Made by a program: the position numbers and the translations under genes. From assembly GCA_001897435.1 (NCBI GenBank), contig MKSV01000006.1, positions 124,001 through 188,000 of the forward strand: a stretch of 64,000 nt of DNA. The letters run 5' to 3'. The stretch is from Acidobacteriales bacterium 59-55. Its GTDB lineage: Bacteria; Acidobacteriota; Terriglobia; Terriglobales; Acidobacteriaceae. Below, piece after piece: positions 47,332 to 56,690 of the stretch (the stretch's first letter is position 1; each line of letters starts with the position of its first letter). The notes below the pieces were generated by a model. The model was not told the DNA's origin, searched no databases, and saw only the letters and a list, made by a program, of their open reading frames with translations.

Positions 47332-48399
47332 ATGCTCAAGCAGAATTTAGCAATGCTCTCTGTTGGTCTCCTCATATTTTCAACAGGCTGCACCTCCTCG
47401 AAAAAGCCGGAGCCTGCAGTCTCCGAGACGATGACAGAATCTTCCGCCCCTCGAATTTACGTCACCAATGAGGTCTCCGGAGACATGACCGTCATCGATT
47501 CCGGAACCTACAAGGTGCTGGAGACCGTTCCTCTCGGCAAACGCCCGCGCGGAATTCACGCGAGCCCGGACCACAAGACAATCTACATTGCGCTGAGCGG
47601 ATCGCCGATTGCCGGTCCCGGTGTCGATGAGAGCACGCTTCCTCCACCCGACAAGAGCGCCGATGGAATCGGAGTCTTCGATGTGAAGCAGAACAAGCTG
47701 GTCCGGATCATTCACGGAGGCTCCGATCCGGAAAATTTCGACATCAGCAAAGACGGCAAGCAGATCTATGCCTCCAATGAAGACGCCTCGGCCGTCAGCG
47801 TCATCGACGTGGCCTCCGGCACGGTCGTCAAGACTCTCAAGATGGGAGCGCAGCCGGAAGGCGTTGAAGTCACCCCGGATGGAAAGTTCGTCTGGGTAAC
47901 GTCGGAGGAGACCGGCACCATCTCCGTCCTTGACCTGGCATCCGGCAAGATTATCAAGACGTTTAAGGTGGGACATCGTCCTCGCTCGGTCGCCTTCATG
48001 CCCGACGGAGCGCACGCCTACGTCAATGCCGAGAACGATGGCACCGTCGTTCTGGTAGATGCGAAGAAATACCGGGTGATCAAGACCATCTCTCTGGGCA
48101 AGCCGGGGATCATTAAACCAATGGCGGTCCTTCTTTCGCCCGATGCCAAAAAGCTCTACGTCAGCACGGGCCGCGGGCGGCAGGTCTTCACCCTCGATAC
48201 GGCCACCAATAAAGTCATCGGATCGGTCGAGGTGGGAACGCGCTCCTGGGGCATTGCGCTTTCGCCCGATGCCAAGACTCTTTACTCGGCCAATGGACCT
48301 TCGAACGACATCTCTGTCGTCGATCTTGCGACCAACACCGTCACGAAGAAGATCAAGTGCGGAACATCGCCGTGGGGTGTCATCGCTCTGGAACGATAA
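47332..48399 (+). CDS. YVTN-repeat beta-propeller lipoprotein
   Basis: 355 residues. A lipobox-like FSTGC at the end of a hydrophobic signal is followed by about seven YVTN/cytochrome-d1-type blades, such as YVTNEVSGDMTVIDSG, VWVTSEETGTISVLDLASG and LYSANGPSNDISVVDLATN. Such propellers bind partner redox proteins or metals and resemble the heavy-chain propeller of amine dehydrogenases. No catalytic residues are visible. It ends the operon, followed by a strong terminator. Confidence 0.85.
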   Translation: MLKQNLAMLSVGLLIFSTGCTSSKKPEPAVSETMTESSAPRIYVTNEVSGDMTVIDSGTYKVLETVPLGKRPRGIHASPDHKTIYIALSGSPIAGPGVDESTLPPPDKSADGIGVFDVKQNKLVRIIHGGSDPENFDISKDGKQIYASNEDASAVSVIDVASGTVVKTLKMGAQPEGVEVTPDGKFVWVTSEETGTISVLDLASGKIIKTFKVGHRPRSVAFMPDGAHAYVNAENDGTVVLVDAKKYRVIKTISLGKPGIIKPMAVLLSPDAKKLYVSTGRGRQVFTLDTATNKVIGSVEVGTRSWGIALSPDAKTLYSANGPSNDISVVDLATNTVTKKIKCGTSPWGVIALER

Positions 48400-48738
48400 T
48401 CGGCAACGCGAGTTGCGGAATCACTTCGATCGATAAGCGTGGCTCCATAAGAATGGAGCCACGCTTCCCTCTTCCTGGTTGAGCGAAATGCGTTGCGCTA
48501 CCAAGCGCGAATAAAGGCGATCCCGATCAGTGATTGCGAGTTCAAAGTGTCTGTGCTAAAGTTCACGAACCGATACTAAGGAACATTCGCTGCCTCTCTC
48601 ATTTTTCTCCCTCACATATAAAGCCAAAATCCTGCCGTCGCTGCTTCTTGCGGCAGCGCTTCTGCGTTCCAGCTAGAGAACACAGCGGCGCGATACGGCA
48701 TGGGCTCGTCCTCGTACCACGCTGAGCAGGAGTGACCG
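48400..48738. other. Intergenic region after the propeller operon
   Basis: Apart from the terminator at 48435-48466 nothing was recognised. It presumably contains the promoter of the next gene. Confidence 0.4.
48435..48466 (+). terminator. Terminator of the CCP-cupredoxin-propeller operon
   Basis: A perfect 14-bp stem AAGCGTGGCTCCAT around loop AAGA, 36 bases past the propeller stop, followed by a pyrimidine-rich tail. Confidence 0.8.
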
Positions 48739-49155
48739 ATGGCAGACAATCCTTTTACCGGCAGTTGGACGTATCGCAGTCTCTTAAACGATCCGGACGC
48801 CACAATCTCTTTCGACAAACTGGAATTCGGAGTCGGGACCATCGTCATCGACGACGCGCCCTCTGAACTCTTAACCGGAACCATCGGCGGCGATGGCTGG
48901 TCGCTGGCCCTGCGTGGCTCTCGTTCCTACGGCTCGCCCGCCGAGGTGCGCTTCCGCGGCAAGGGCGTTGTTGGCGGCGAGGAGTGGATCTACGATTACG
49001 TCGGCTGGCTGGTGCCTGTCTGGCCCGCGAGCACCGACGCTCTCGACCAGCCTGCAATCGTCGGCTCCGTCATGCGTGCGATCCCGCATTCATCCGGCAA
49101 CGGTGGAGTTGCACCCGCGGGCGTTGTTGCGTCGTTCTACGCCGTGCGCTCGTAG
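48739..49155 (+). CDS. Hypothetical protein upstream of multicopper oxidase
   Basis: 138 residues, start MADNPFTGSWTYRSLLNDPD, no export signal and no metal motif. It is rich in beta-prone Gly, Ser, Val and Trp residues and could be a small beta-barrel (a lipocalin- or avidin-like fold is a guess). An AGGAG site precedes the ATG. It is 59 bases upstream of the multicopper oxidase on the same strand, so a shared transcript is likely. I do not recognise the family. Confidence 0.65.
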   Translation: MADNPFTGSWTYRSLLNDPDATISFDKLEFGVGTIVIDDAPSELLTGTIGGDGWSLALRGSRSYGSPAEVRFRGKGVVGGEEWIYDYVGWLVPVWPASTDALDQPAIVGSVMRAIPHSSGNGGVAPAGVVASFYAVRS

Positions 49156-49214
49156 CTCCATTTCTCTGCATTTCTTGCTTTCATTCACGTCTTGTGTTCC
49201 ACGGTAGGAGAGAT

Positions 49215-51407
49215 ATGAATCGTTCCCTTGTTCGCCACTTCGTCCTCGCCATCATCGCCGCCGGCCTGGCGCTTCCTGCAATGTCGCAGGTACGCATGTT
49301 CGAGCCTCCACCGACGCTCGTTCCGGAAGGAACGCAGGCAGTAGCCAAACTCAACACCCTGATGCTCGGCGCGAAACTCTCTACGCCCGAGGGCTGCGAA
49401 AAGGCCACCGTCGATGTCAACGGCCGGATCGTCCACGTCACCCTGAAGGAGATGTACGCCGACTCGCACATCTTCAATCCAGCGAAAGATGACAAGTGGC
49501 CAGGACACTATGACCCGCTGCGCCTGCGTTCTTACGGCGGCTGCAAGCAGGGTCCGCTCATCGCTGTGAGCCCGGGAGACACGCTGCGCGTCGACCTTAT
49601 CAACGATCTCCCCGCCAACGATCCGAGCTGCCTCAGCAATCCGCCCACCGGTCTCAGCCTGCCTCCGGGCGTCGGATGTTTCAACACGATTAACCTGCAT
49701 ACGCATGGCCTGCATGTTTCGCCCACGGGCAACAGCGACAACGTTCTGTTAAACATCGCGCCGCAGACGCGCTTCCCGTATGAGATCAATATTCCTGAAG
49801 ACCATCCTGCCGGAACCTTCTGGTACCACGCTCATCGCCACGGATCGACTGCCGTGCAGGTATCGAGCGGAGCTGCGGGCATCCTCGTTGTGCGCGGCAA
49901 CCGCGAGTACACACCGCCTACAAAAGAGAATCCGCATCCCATGGCGGACATCGATACCGTCCTCCATAATGAAAAGGGCAAGCCGCTTGCCGAGCAGTTC
50001 TTCTTCTTCCAGCAGCTTGCCTACGCCTGCTTCAGCAACCTGCCTCATCAGGACGGGGGGCCATGGCAGCAGATCTTCACGACCGCAGGCCTCTACAACA
50101 CGTCGTCGCCCTCCACGCCCACCAGCCCCGCGAATGCGGAGTGGACCTGCCCGTTGCCGACCAAGGACAACTACGCGACGCCCGGGCAGATCGAAAACTT
50201 TGCGCTGCAGCTGGACTCGGCCAGCATCTGGGATACGAATGGACGCTTCACCAGCGTCAATGGCGTTGTCCAGCCTACGATTCCGATCGCTGCCGGAGAG
50301 ATTCAGCGTTGGCGCTTCATCCACGCAGGCATCCATGACACCATCAATCTCCAGATCGTGCAGGCCGTTCCGCAGACCGCAACGAATAATCTGGTCGCAA
50401 ATTCCACGTTCAGCGGCAACCGGCTTGAACAGGCGGTTGACGTAAAACGCGAGTGCCCCACGACTCCGGAATCGCTGGTGCCGCAGTTTGAGATCGCGAG
50501 CGACGGCCTGACGCTGACTCGAATCCACACGCTGGCCGGTGTCAGCAGCGTCGGCTCTGATGGTGCGAACTATCTGCAACCGGGCTACCGCAGCGATGTT
50601 CTCGTGGTCTTCCCGAAGGACGGCTACTACTGCATGCTCGACCAGGCTGCGCCCCCAAGCCAGCGCTTCAATCCCGGCACCGGCAATGGCGGAGGCTCAG
50701 GACCGTCCACGCCGCAACTCCTCGCCATCGTGCACGTCCAGGGCGGCCATGTCGTCTCCGGCGATCTGCAGAAGTATGTCGAAGACTCTCTCTACGCCGC
50801 CAATCCCCAACTGCCGGCACCAGTTCGCGATGGCCTTCGCTCCGGCAATCTCACGCCATGGGCTCCCTTCATCGACCTTCCCAAGGCCAGCCCGGGAGAG
50901 CCGCAGCACGCTGACTTCGCCATTAACGCGTCCTCTGCCGGCGTCTTCTTCCAGATCAATGGCAAGTCCTACGATCCGAACGTCATCAATATCAAGCGCC
51001 AGGTAAACACCACGGACGACTGGATTCTCACCTCCACCGGCGAGCCGCATATCTTCCATATCCATGTGAATCCGTTCGAGGTCACGGACGTCATTCACAT
51101 GCTTCCTGACGGCACGCAGGAGTCGATCTTCGACGCCAACGGCCACTGCAAGAAGGATGTAGGCACCGATCCGCTGGCCAACCAGTACTGCGGCATGTGG
51201 CATACCTTCCGCGACACGATCTTTGTCGAGAACAACTACCACGTCCACATACGCACCCACTATGACCGCTACATCGGTGAGTTCGTCATCCACTGCCATA
51301 TCCTCGACCACGAAGACAGCGGCATGATGCTGAACATCGAGATCGTACCTGACCTCAGCGCACCCGGCGGAGGCCTGGGCATGGCAGGTATGAAGCATAC
51401 GCACTAG
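49215..51407 (+). CDS. Multicopper oxidase, exported
   Basis: About 730 residues with a Sec signal (FVLAIIAAGLALPAMSQ). The four copper motifs are all visible: HTHGLHVSP, WYHAHRHGS, HIFHIHVNPFEV and HCHILDHEDSGMM. The last holds the type-1 site with Cys, His and Met. This is a laccase- or bilirubin-oxidase-like fold that couples oxidation of phenols or metals to reduction of oxygen. The open frame starts upstream at 48984, but the ATG at 49215 follows GGTAGGAGAG. Inserts near residue 235 make it longer than typical laccases. Tyrosinase and LodA genes lie downstream. Confidence 0.92.
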   Translation: MNRSLVRHFVLAIIAAGLALPAMSQVRMFEPPPTLVPEGTQAVAKLNTLMLGAKLSTPEGCEKATVDVNGRIVHVTLKEMYADSHIFNPAKDDKWPGHYDPLRLRSYGGCKQGPLIAVSPGDTLRVDLINDLPANDPSCLSNPPTGLSLPPGVGCFNTINLHTHGLHVSPTGNSDNVLLNIAPQTRFPYEINIPEDHPAGTFWYHAHRHGSTAVQVSSGAAGILVVRGNREYTPPTKENPHPMADIDTVLHNEKGKPLAEQFFFFQQLAYACFSNLPHQDGGPWQQIFTTAGLYNTSSPSTPTSPANAEWTCPLPTKDNYATPGQIENFALQLDSASIWDTNGRFTSVNGVVQPTIPIAAGEIQRWRFIHAGIHDTINLQIVQAVPQTATNNLVANSTFSGNRLEQAVDVKRECPTTPESLVPQFEIASDGLTLTRIHTLAGVSSVGSDGANYLQPGYRSDVLVVFPKDGYYCMLDQAAPPSQRFNPGTGNGGGSGPSTPQLLAIVHVQGGHVVSGDLQKYVEDSLYAANPQLPAPVRDGLRSGNLTPWAPFIDLPKASPGEPQHADFAINASSAGVFFQINGKSYDPNVINIKRQVNTTDDWILTSTGEPHIFHIHVNPFEVTDVIHMLPDGTQESIFDANGHCKKDVGTDPLANQYCGMWHTFRDTIFVENNYHVHIRTHYDRYIGEFVIHCHILDHEDSGMMLNIEIVPDLSAPGGGLGMAGMKHTH

Positions 51408-51444
51408 GGTCGCAACCAGGACCCCGGAATTGACGGGAGAAGCG

Positions 51445-51831
51445 ATGACGTTTGCAAAGCAGCGGTGTTGCCAATCGAAGTCACCTGTATCTTCAGCGAT
51501 AGCATCGAGCGGTCGTCCGGCCGCTCGAGCGCGCCGCGCGCTGAGCATGATCTCCTTTGCGTTCGCCCTGTTGCTGCCCAAGTGTCCGCTCTGCTTCGGA
51601 GCCTGGGCAGCGGCGTTGGGCATTGGCGCCACCTGGCAGCACTATCTCGCGCATACCTTGAGCTCACAAATGCGTCCTGTGCTGGTCGCGCTGCTGGTGT
51701 CGCCACTTCTGCTTCAACTCGCATTCGCAGCTCGCGCCGTCTTGCGGAGGCTCGATTCCGGAGCCTCAATTCCGTCATGCGAGTTGCATCACAGCCTCGA
51801 TACCTTGTCATTGCATTCGAAGAACCGGTAA
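51445..51831 (+). CDS. Small membrane protein with CPLC motif
   Basis: About 128 residues, with two hydrophobic segments; the first contains a PKCPLCFGAW motif (CxxC) near residue 47. The CPLC pair in a membrane helix recalls MerC-like or thiol-relay proteins, so copper or thiol handling is possible. It lies between the multicopper oxidase (37 bases on) and the tyrosinase (30 bases before it), which supports a metal-related role. The ATG at 51445 is preceded by GGGAGAAG. Confidence 0.55.
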   Translation: MTFAKQRCCQSKSPVSSAIASSGRPAARARRALSMISFAFALLLPKCPLCFGAWAAALGIGATWQHYLAHTLSSQMRPVLVALLVSPLLLQLAFAARAVLRRLDSGASIPSCELHHSLDTLSLHSKNR

Positions 51832-51861
51832 CTACTCCAGCCTTCGCCGAAGAGAGGAACT

Positions 51862-53934
51862 ATGCCAAACGACACATCGAACCCGGCCGCCGAACCGCAG
51901 CCGTGGTCACGTTATAAGCAGGTCAGGAAGATTCTCGACGACGCTTCCGGCGATATGCACCCCAGCTATCAGGGGCACGATCGCTTCTGGAATCTACCGC
52001 TCGCCGAGCTGTTGCAACTTACTCTGTACGGCGTGCGCATGATTGCGCCGGCGACGTCCTCTTCGCCGGAGGCACCTCCTGTCGCAGCCGCGATGAGCGC
52101 AACGATGAGTCCCTGTTGCCATGCGCCGCAACCGAAGGCCGCCCCCACAGCTCAACCGCAGATCGAGTTAGGAAGAGGCGCCTCCTCCGGCCTGATCGTC
52201 GGCCTCAAAGGGCTGTCGCCGTTTGATGGCTCTCAGTTTCCCCGCCTCCCCTGGGGAGGGGCCGCCGTCTCCGCCGAAGATATCCAGTTTATTGAGAAGT
52301 GGATCGACGATGGCTGCCCGGAGACGGACGCGCCTTCGACCGGCTCAATAGCGACTGGCCTTGGAGACACAGCGCATGTGATGGCGCTCGCGGCCGGGAC
52401 AGCACGCTTTGCCGCCAGCCTCGGCACCGTCAATGCGTATCGCCAGGCTACCGGAGCGCTGAAGGTGCGCAAGAACATTAACTTTCTCACTCCGGAAGAG
52501 TTGCAGAGATTTCGGAACGCCCTCGCAAAGATGAAGTCTCTGGATGCTTACGAACAGGACGAGCGCAGCTTCGGATATTGGGCGCGCATCCATGCCAGCC
52601 AGTGTCAGCATTCATGGGAGCAGTTTCTTACCTGGCACCGTGCCTACCTCTACTATTTTGAGCAGCAACTCCAGGACATTGATCCTACCGTCACCCTCCC
52701 CTACTGGGACTGGGCCGCGGACCACGACAACGTCATTATATCCATCACTGATATGGGTTCCAGCGTCGCGCTCGACAACGGCGTTGTACCGGAGGCTTAT
52801 CGCTGTTGGATCGATCAGCAAGGACTCGATGCGTTGAAGGCAGGCGGCGTGCCGCAACCGGTCCTCGACAAACTGGCCACGATCCTCGGTCAGACCTTCA
52901 GTTCGGGCAACCGACTCTTTCTCGCGGCCGGAATCAAGTGGGGCGACGATCCTGTCAGCGATCAGGCAATTATCAAAACGTTGGGGACTATCAATCCGCT
53001 CTGGCACTATCAGCGCTGGCCAGGTGGCAACAGCAGCATCATCTTCGAGGCCTATCCCTCGCCCGAAGATGTCACGCGCGTCCTCCAAATCGAGAACTTC
53101 TTCAGCTTCGGCAGTGGGCCAGAGGATAATCATTTCTTCGGCGCGCTCGAAAACCTGCATAACCTCATCCACAACTTCTCCGGCGGCCTCAACCCCAACT
53201 ACGGCGCCTCCACCGAGCCGATGAACGTAAACAATCCGCAGGCGGGCGACATGGTCAACGCCGGACGCACTGCCTTTGACCCGATCTTCTGGGCACATCA
53301 CTCCAACATCGACCGCTTGTGGAGCGAGTGGCAGAAGCTGAATCCCAGCGGCGGGCCCGATGATCCCGACGATATTCTCTCGCCCTGGTCGATGACCGTT
53401 GCCGATACCTACACTACGGCGAAGCTGGGCTACGAATACATGCAGTCGTCGCACGTCTTCCCCTCCAGTAGCCAGATGCCGATTGCGCGCTTCGTCTCTC
53501 AATCCGCGGGGGTCCACCCGCAGGTCATCGCCGCCCACCGCCGCGCGGAGGTTCGCCTGCATCACGTGCAGTACTCGACGCGCGCCGGGTTCTTTATCCG
53601 CGTCTTCCTCAACCAGCCCGATGCCAACGCTGCCACGCCCACCACAGGGAACCCCCACTACGTCGGCATACAGAACATGTTTACCGGACTATGTATCGGA
53701 GGTCCGGGGCACTGCGCGCCGCCGCCGACAACACCACGCCGCAAATTCGACCTGCGCGCTCGCGCTCACAAAACTCCCGCCGGTTTTCGCATCGACTGCA
53801 CCGACGCGGTCGACCGGCTCCGCCGGCAGGGTGACACCGACTTCCAGGTCACGCTGGTGATCCTGAATATCGACGGCACCGTCGCCACCGACGCCCTTCA
53901 TATGGACGGCGTCTCACTGAACTTCTTCGATTAG
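51862..53934 (+). CDS. Tyrosinase-domain protein
   Basis: 690 residues. The first 220 residues are Ala/Pro-rich with no clear signal peptide. The tyrosinase central domain follows. CuA histidines lie in RIHASQCQHSWEQFLTWHRA near residues 237-260. CuB histidines are in NLHNLIHNFSGG near residue 435 and FDPIFWAHHSNIDRLW near residue 475. It would oxidise mono- or diphenols to quinones. The C-terminal 130 residues form a separate beta domain. It lies 22 bases before the LodA-type gene, so the two are probably co-transcribed. Confidence 0.9.
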   Translation: MPNDTSNPAAEPQPWSRYKQVRKILDDASGDMHPSYQGHDRFWNLPLAELLQLTLYGVRMIAPATSSSPEAPPVAAAMSATMSPCCHAPQPKAAPTAQPQIELGRGASSGLIVGLKGLSPFDGSQFPRLPWGGAAVSAEDIQFIEKWIDDGCPETDAPSTGSIATGLGDTAHVMALAAGTARFAASLGTVNAYRQATGALKVRKNINFLTPEELQRFRNALAKMKSLDAYEQDERSFGYWARIHASQCQHSWEQFLTWHRAYLYYFEQQLQDIDPTVTLPYWDWAADHDNVIISITDMGSSVALDNGVVPEAYRCWIDQQGLDALKAGGVPQPVLDKLATILGQTFSSGNRLFLAAGIKWGDDPVSDQAIIKTLGTINPLWHYQRWPGGNSSIIFEAYPSPEDVTRVLQIENFFSFGSGPEDNHFFGALENLHNLIHNFSGGLNPNYGASTEPMNVNNPQAGDMVNAGRTAFDPIFWAHHSNIDRLWSEWQKLNPSGGPDDPDDILSPWSMTVADTYTTAKLGYEYMQSSHVFPSSSQMPIARFVSQSAGVHPQVIAAHRRAEVRLHHVQYSTRAGFFIRVFLNQPDANAATPTTGNPHYVGIQNMFTGLCIGGPGHCAPPPTTPRRKFDLRARAHKTPAGFRIDCTDAVDRLRRQGDTDFQVTLVILNIDGTVATDALHMDGVSLNFFD

Positions 53935-53956
53935 CTCTTCAGGGGATACACACGCC

Positions 53957-55954
53957 ATGACATCCGCACCCATCTACAAGATTCACCCGGCAATCGGCGT
54001 CGCCCGCGTTGGCAACAGTCCGGACTCCTTCTACCTGTCACCCGAGCGAACCGGCGCGCCTCCCATCGATTGCGGCGCCGATGGCCTGCCCATCGTAAAG
54101 GACGGCGTGGAGCAGCCTGTCACCCGGTACAAGGATGCGAAGAATCGCATTCGCCGCCAGGCCGCCCGCTTTCGCATCTATGTCTACGACGATGCCAGCC
54201 CCAATGGCCGCGAGGTCAAGATCGGCGACACCGTCGCGGCCACACAGACCAAGTCAGGTCAGGTCTTCGGAGGCAAGCTGATCGACATTCAATGGACCGT
54301 CTATCTCGCGAACAAGAAGTCGAATTGGTACGAATTTCAGCAACTCAGCGGAGAACACGGTTATGACGCCAGCCATCCGCTTCGCAACGCCGGCATCACC
54401 GATGCCAATCAGCGCCAGAAGCTGATCATCGATCCCGGCCCTCGTACCGTCTCCTGGTCGGACAAGACGCAGCGCACTACCGGCTTTACGCGCGGCACCT
54501 CGCCGGGGACGCCCGAGTGTTTTCCTCCCGATGATTTGAAGCCGAACGCCATCGACACGCTGGGCCAACTGACGAGCATCACCGACAGCGACGGCAAAAA
54601 TCGGCTGCTGGTACTTGGCGGCCTCGGCAACTCCGGTTCGTCGAAGAGCGGATTCGGGGAACCCTATATCCAGAACTACGCAAATAACGACGGCTGGTTC
54701 GACGATATCTCTGACGGCCCCGTCACCGCATCGCTGGTCATCCAGGTCGAAACCATCGACGGCAATCCCGCACCGCCGAAGATGCAGAAGACGATTCCAG
54801 TCAACTCAAGCGCCTGGGTTATTACCGGCTACCCGCGTTACGCTCCGCAGATTGTAGACCTGATCACAATGGACGATCTCGTCTACGACGTCGCCGTGCG
54901 CAACTCCAACTTCGCACCGGCCATCTATTCCAAGAGCCAGTACAACCGCGACTATATCGTGTACTTCTGGCGTGACATCTGGCCCATCCTGCAACGGCCT
55001 TTCAGCTTCCAGTTCGTGGCTGACATCGATCCTATGGCCGGTGGCGATCCGCACCAGACCGGCCGCGGTTCCGGCGGCAACTTCGATCCCACGCCGCTCT
55101 CCATTCCGCCCTTCGCCGGAGAAGATCCAGTGGACCGGAAGAACCGCTCCGATCGCCGCATGTTCCTCTACAGCGTCCTGCGCAAGGCCGGCCGCGAGAA
55201 CAGCCTCTACGCCGAGAGAGCCCAACCCGGACGCATCTTCTTTGCGATGCCTTTGCTGTGCGGCGATAATCCGCTCTCCAACGAGGTTCCTTCCAAGTTC
55301 CTTCGGCTCACCGATACCATGCTCTTCCTTCTGCGCCAATGGGCCGACGGGAAATTTCTCAACGAAGAGATGGAGGATATCAAGCCCGCGCCGTTGCCGG
55401 AGGGCGTTGCGCTCGATCGCGGAGTTCTCGGCAATGTGCTCGGCGGCGCCTTTTGTCCCGGAGGAGAGGCATGCTGGATCATGCGCAATCCCGCGATCTA
55501 CAGCGCTCCCTACCGCATCAATACCTCTCCGTCGATTACACCAGGTTCACTGAGCCAACCGAACGTGGTTGCCGCCGCAGATACTCCGGCGAATATCTCC
55601 GCAGGCCTCGAGCCTGGGGATCTGACCAAATACAGTGCCGTGCCCTGGCAGGCCGACTTCAACGAGTGCTCGACGCAGGATGTCGACGTGACCTACGAGA
55701 ACTGGAACCTCATCGAGTCCGACTCTACCGGCGATGTCTTCAAAGACAAGACCTGGCTTACCTACTGGTGGCCTGCCCATCGCCCTGTCATGGTCAATGG
55801 CGCTGCGTGGTCGCCTACGCCAAACTCTCATGCCGGCGACCTCACCATGGTCAATCTCTGGTGGCAGCTCGGCTTTGTTGTGCCTGCTCCGGATTGGACC
55901 GCGGAGACACCTGACTTCCAACTCTCCGAGAATCAGATCGGGGGCGGCAAATAA
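53957..55954 (+). CDS. LodA/GoxA-type cysteine-tryptophylquinone amino-acid oxidase
   Basis: 665 residues. The family N-terminus IHPAIGVARVGNSPDSFY is clear. The cofactor residues fit LodA: Asp567 and Cys571 in QADFNECS, and Trp636 in LWWQLGF. The Cys-to-Trp step of 65 residues equals that in Marinomonas LodA (Cys516, Trp581), so the quinone cofactor can form. Such enzymes oxidise the epsilon- or alpha-amino group of Lys or Gly and yield peroxide. A LodB-type flavoprotein, needed for cofactor formation, lies 0.7 kb downstream but on the other strand. No export signal is seen. Confidence 0.9.
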   Translation: MTSAPIYKIHPAIGVARVGNSPDSFYLSPERTGAPPIDCGADGLPIVKDGVEQPVTRYKDAKNRIRRQAARFRIYVYDDASPNGREVKIGDTVAATQTKSGQVFGGKLIDIQWTVYLANKKSNWYEFQQLSGEHGYDASHPLRNAGITDANQRQKLIIDPGPRTVSWSDKTQRTTGFTRGTSPGTPECFPPDDLKPNAIDTLGQLTSITDSDGKNRLLVLGGLGNSGSSKSGFGEPYIQNYANNDGWFDDISDGPVTASLVIQVETIDGNPAPPKMQKTIPVNSSAWVITGYPRYAPQIVDLITMDDLVYDVAVRNSNFAPAIYSKSQYNRDYIVYFWRDIWPILQRPFSFQFVADIDPMAGGDPHQTGRGSGGNFDPTPLSIPPFAGEDPVDRKNRSDRRMFLYSVLRKAGRENSLYAERAQPGRIFFAMPLLCGDNPLSNEVPSKFLRLTDTMLFLLRQWADGKFLNEEMEDIKPAPLPEGVALDRGVLGNVLGGAFCPGGEACWIMRNPAIYSAPYRINTSPSITPGSLSQPNVVAAADTPANISAGLEPGDLTKYSAVPWQADFNECSTQDVDVTYENWNLIESDSTGDVFKDKTWLTYWWPAHRPVMVNGAAWSPTPNSHAGDLTMVNLWWQLGFVVPAPDWTAETPDFQLSENQIGGGK

Positions 55955-55988
55955 ATATCCAACCCATCCTCTTCGTGGAGACAATTGA

Positions 55989-56690
55989 GTGAGCAAACTT
56001 AAAGTCGGGTTTCCCTTGTACGAAGGCTTCGACTCGCTCGACGTCATTGGGCCGTTTCAGACTTTCACCTTTGCCGGGATGGATCTCTATCTCCTTGGTC
56101 CTACGAAGAGCGCTATCACGTCATTCGAAGGCATTGCCCTCACCCCGCGCGCCACTTTCGACGCCTGCCCTCAGCTCGATCTTCTCTTTGTTCCCGGCGG
56201 CTCCGATCCGGTGGCTGTCCTGCAGCAGGGACACCTCGGTTGCAACCCCTTTCTCGACTTTCTTGCGCGTCAGGCCCCGGCCTGCAAGCTGGTCTGTTCC
56301 GTCTGTACCGGCGCGCTGCTGCTGGCCGGTGCAGGACTGCTCGACGGTCATATCGCCACCACACATTGGGCCTTCAAGCCGGTCCTTAGCCTCTTTCCCT
56401 GCCAGGTCGTCGACGACTATCGGCGCTACGTCAAGAGCGGCAACCGCATCACCGGGGGCGGCATCTCCTCCGGCCTCGATGAGGCGCTCTATATTGTCTC
56501 GCTACTCTTCGGCACCGATCAGGCGCGTCAGGGTCAGCTTGCGATGCAGTACAACCCGCAACCAATCTTCCACTGCGGCGATCCCGCGGACAGCGACGTC
56601 AAGGACAATCCCGGCATGGTTGCCGACCGCGTCCAGGCCTTCGCCGTGCCGCAGGCACTCAGAGATGTCAAAAAGTGGCTGGCAGGTTAG
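55989..56690 (+). CDS. DJ-1/PfpI-family protein
   Basis: 233 residues from a GTG start with a GGAG site. The fold is seen from GFPLYEGFDSLDVIGPFQTF at the N-terminus to the nucleophile elbow VCSVCTGALLLAGAG near residue 106, whose second cysteine lies on the elbow. It most resembles isonitrile hydratase or transcription-cofactor-like members without the AraC domain. Stress or metabolite-repair functions are both possible. It follows LodA by 34 bases and overlaps the stop of the convergent LodB-type gene by 4 bases. Confidence 0.83.
   Translation: MSKLKVGFPLYEGFDSLDVIGPFQTFTFAGMDLYLLGPTKSAITSFEGIALTPRATFDACPQLDLLFVPGGSDPVAVLQQGHLGCNPFLDFLARQAPACKLVCSVCTGALLLAGAGLLDGHIATTHWAFKPVLSLFPCQVVDDYRRYVKSGNRITGGGISSGLDEALYIVSLLFGTDQARQGQLAMQYNPQPIFHCGDPADSDVKDNPGMVADRVQAFAVPQALRDVKKWLAG

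Noticed and set aside
52612..53658. Long minus-strand open frame opposite the tyrosinase gene
   Set aside because: Antisense shadow; the plus strand carries the copper-site motifs.
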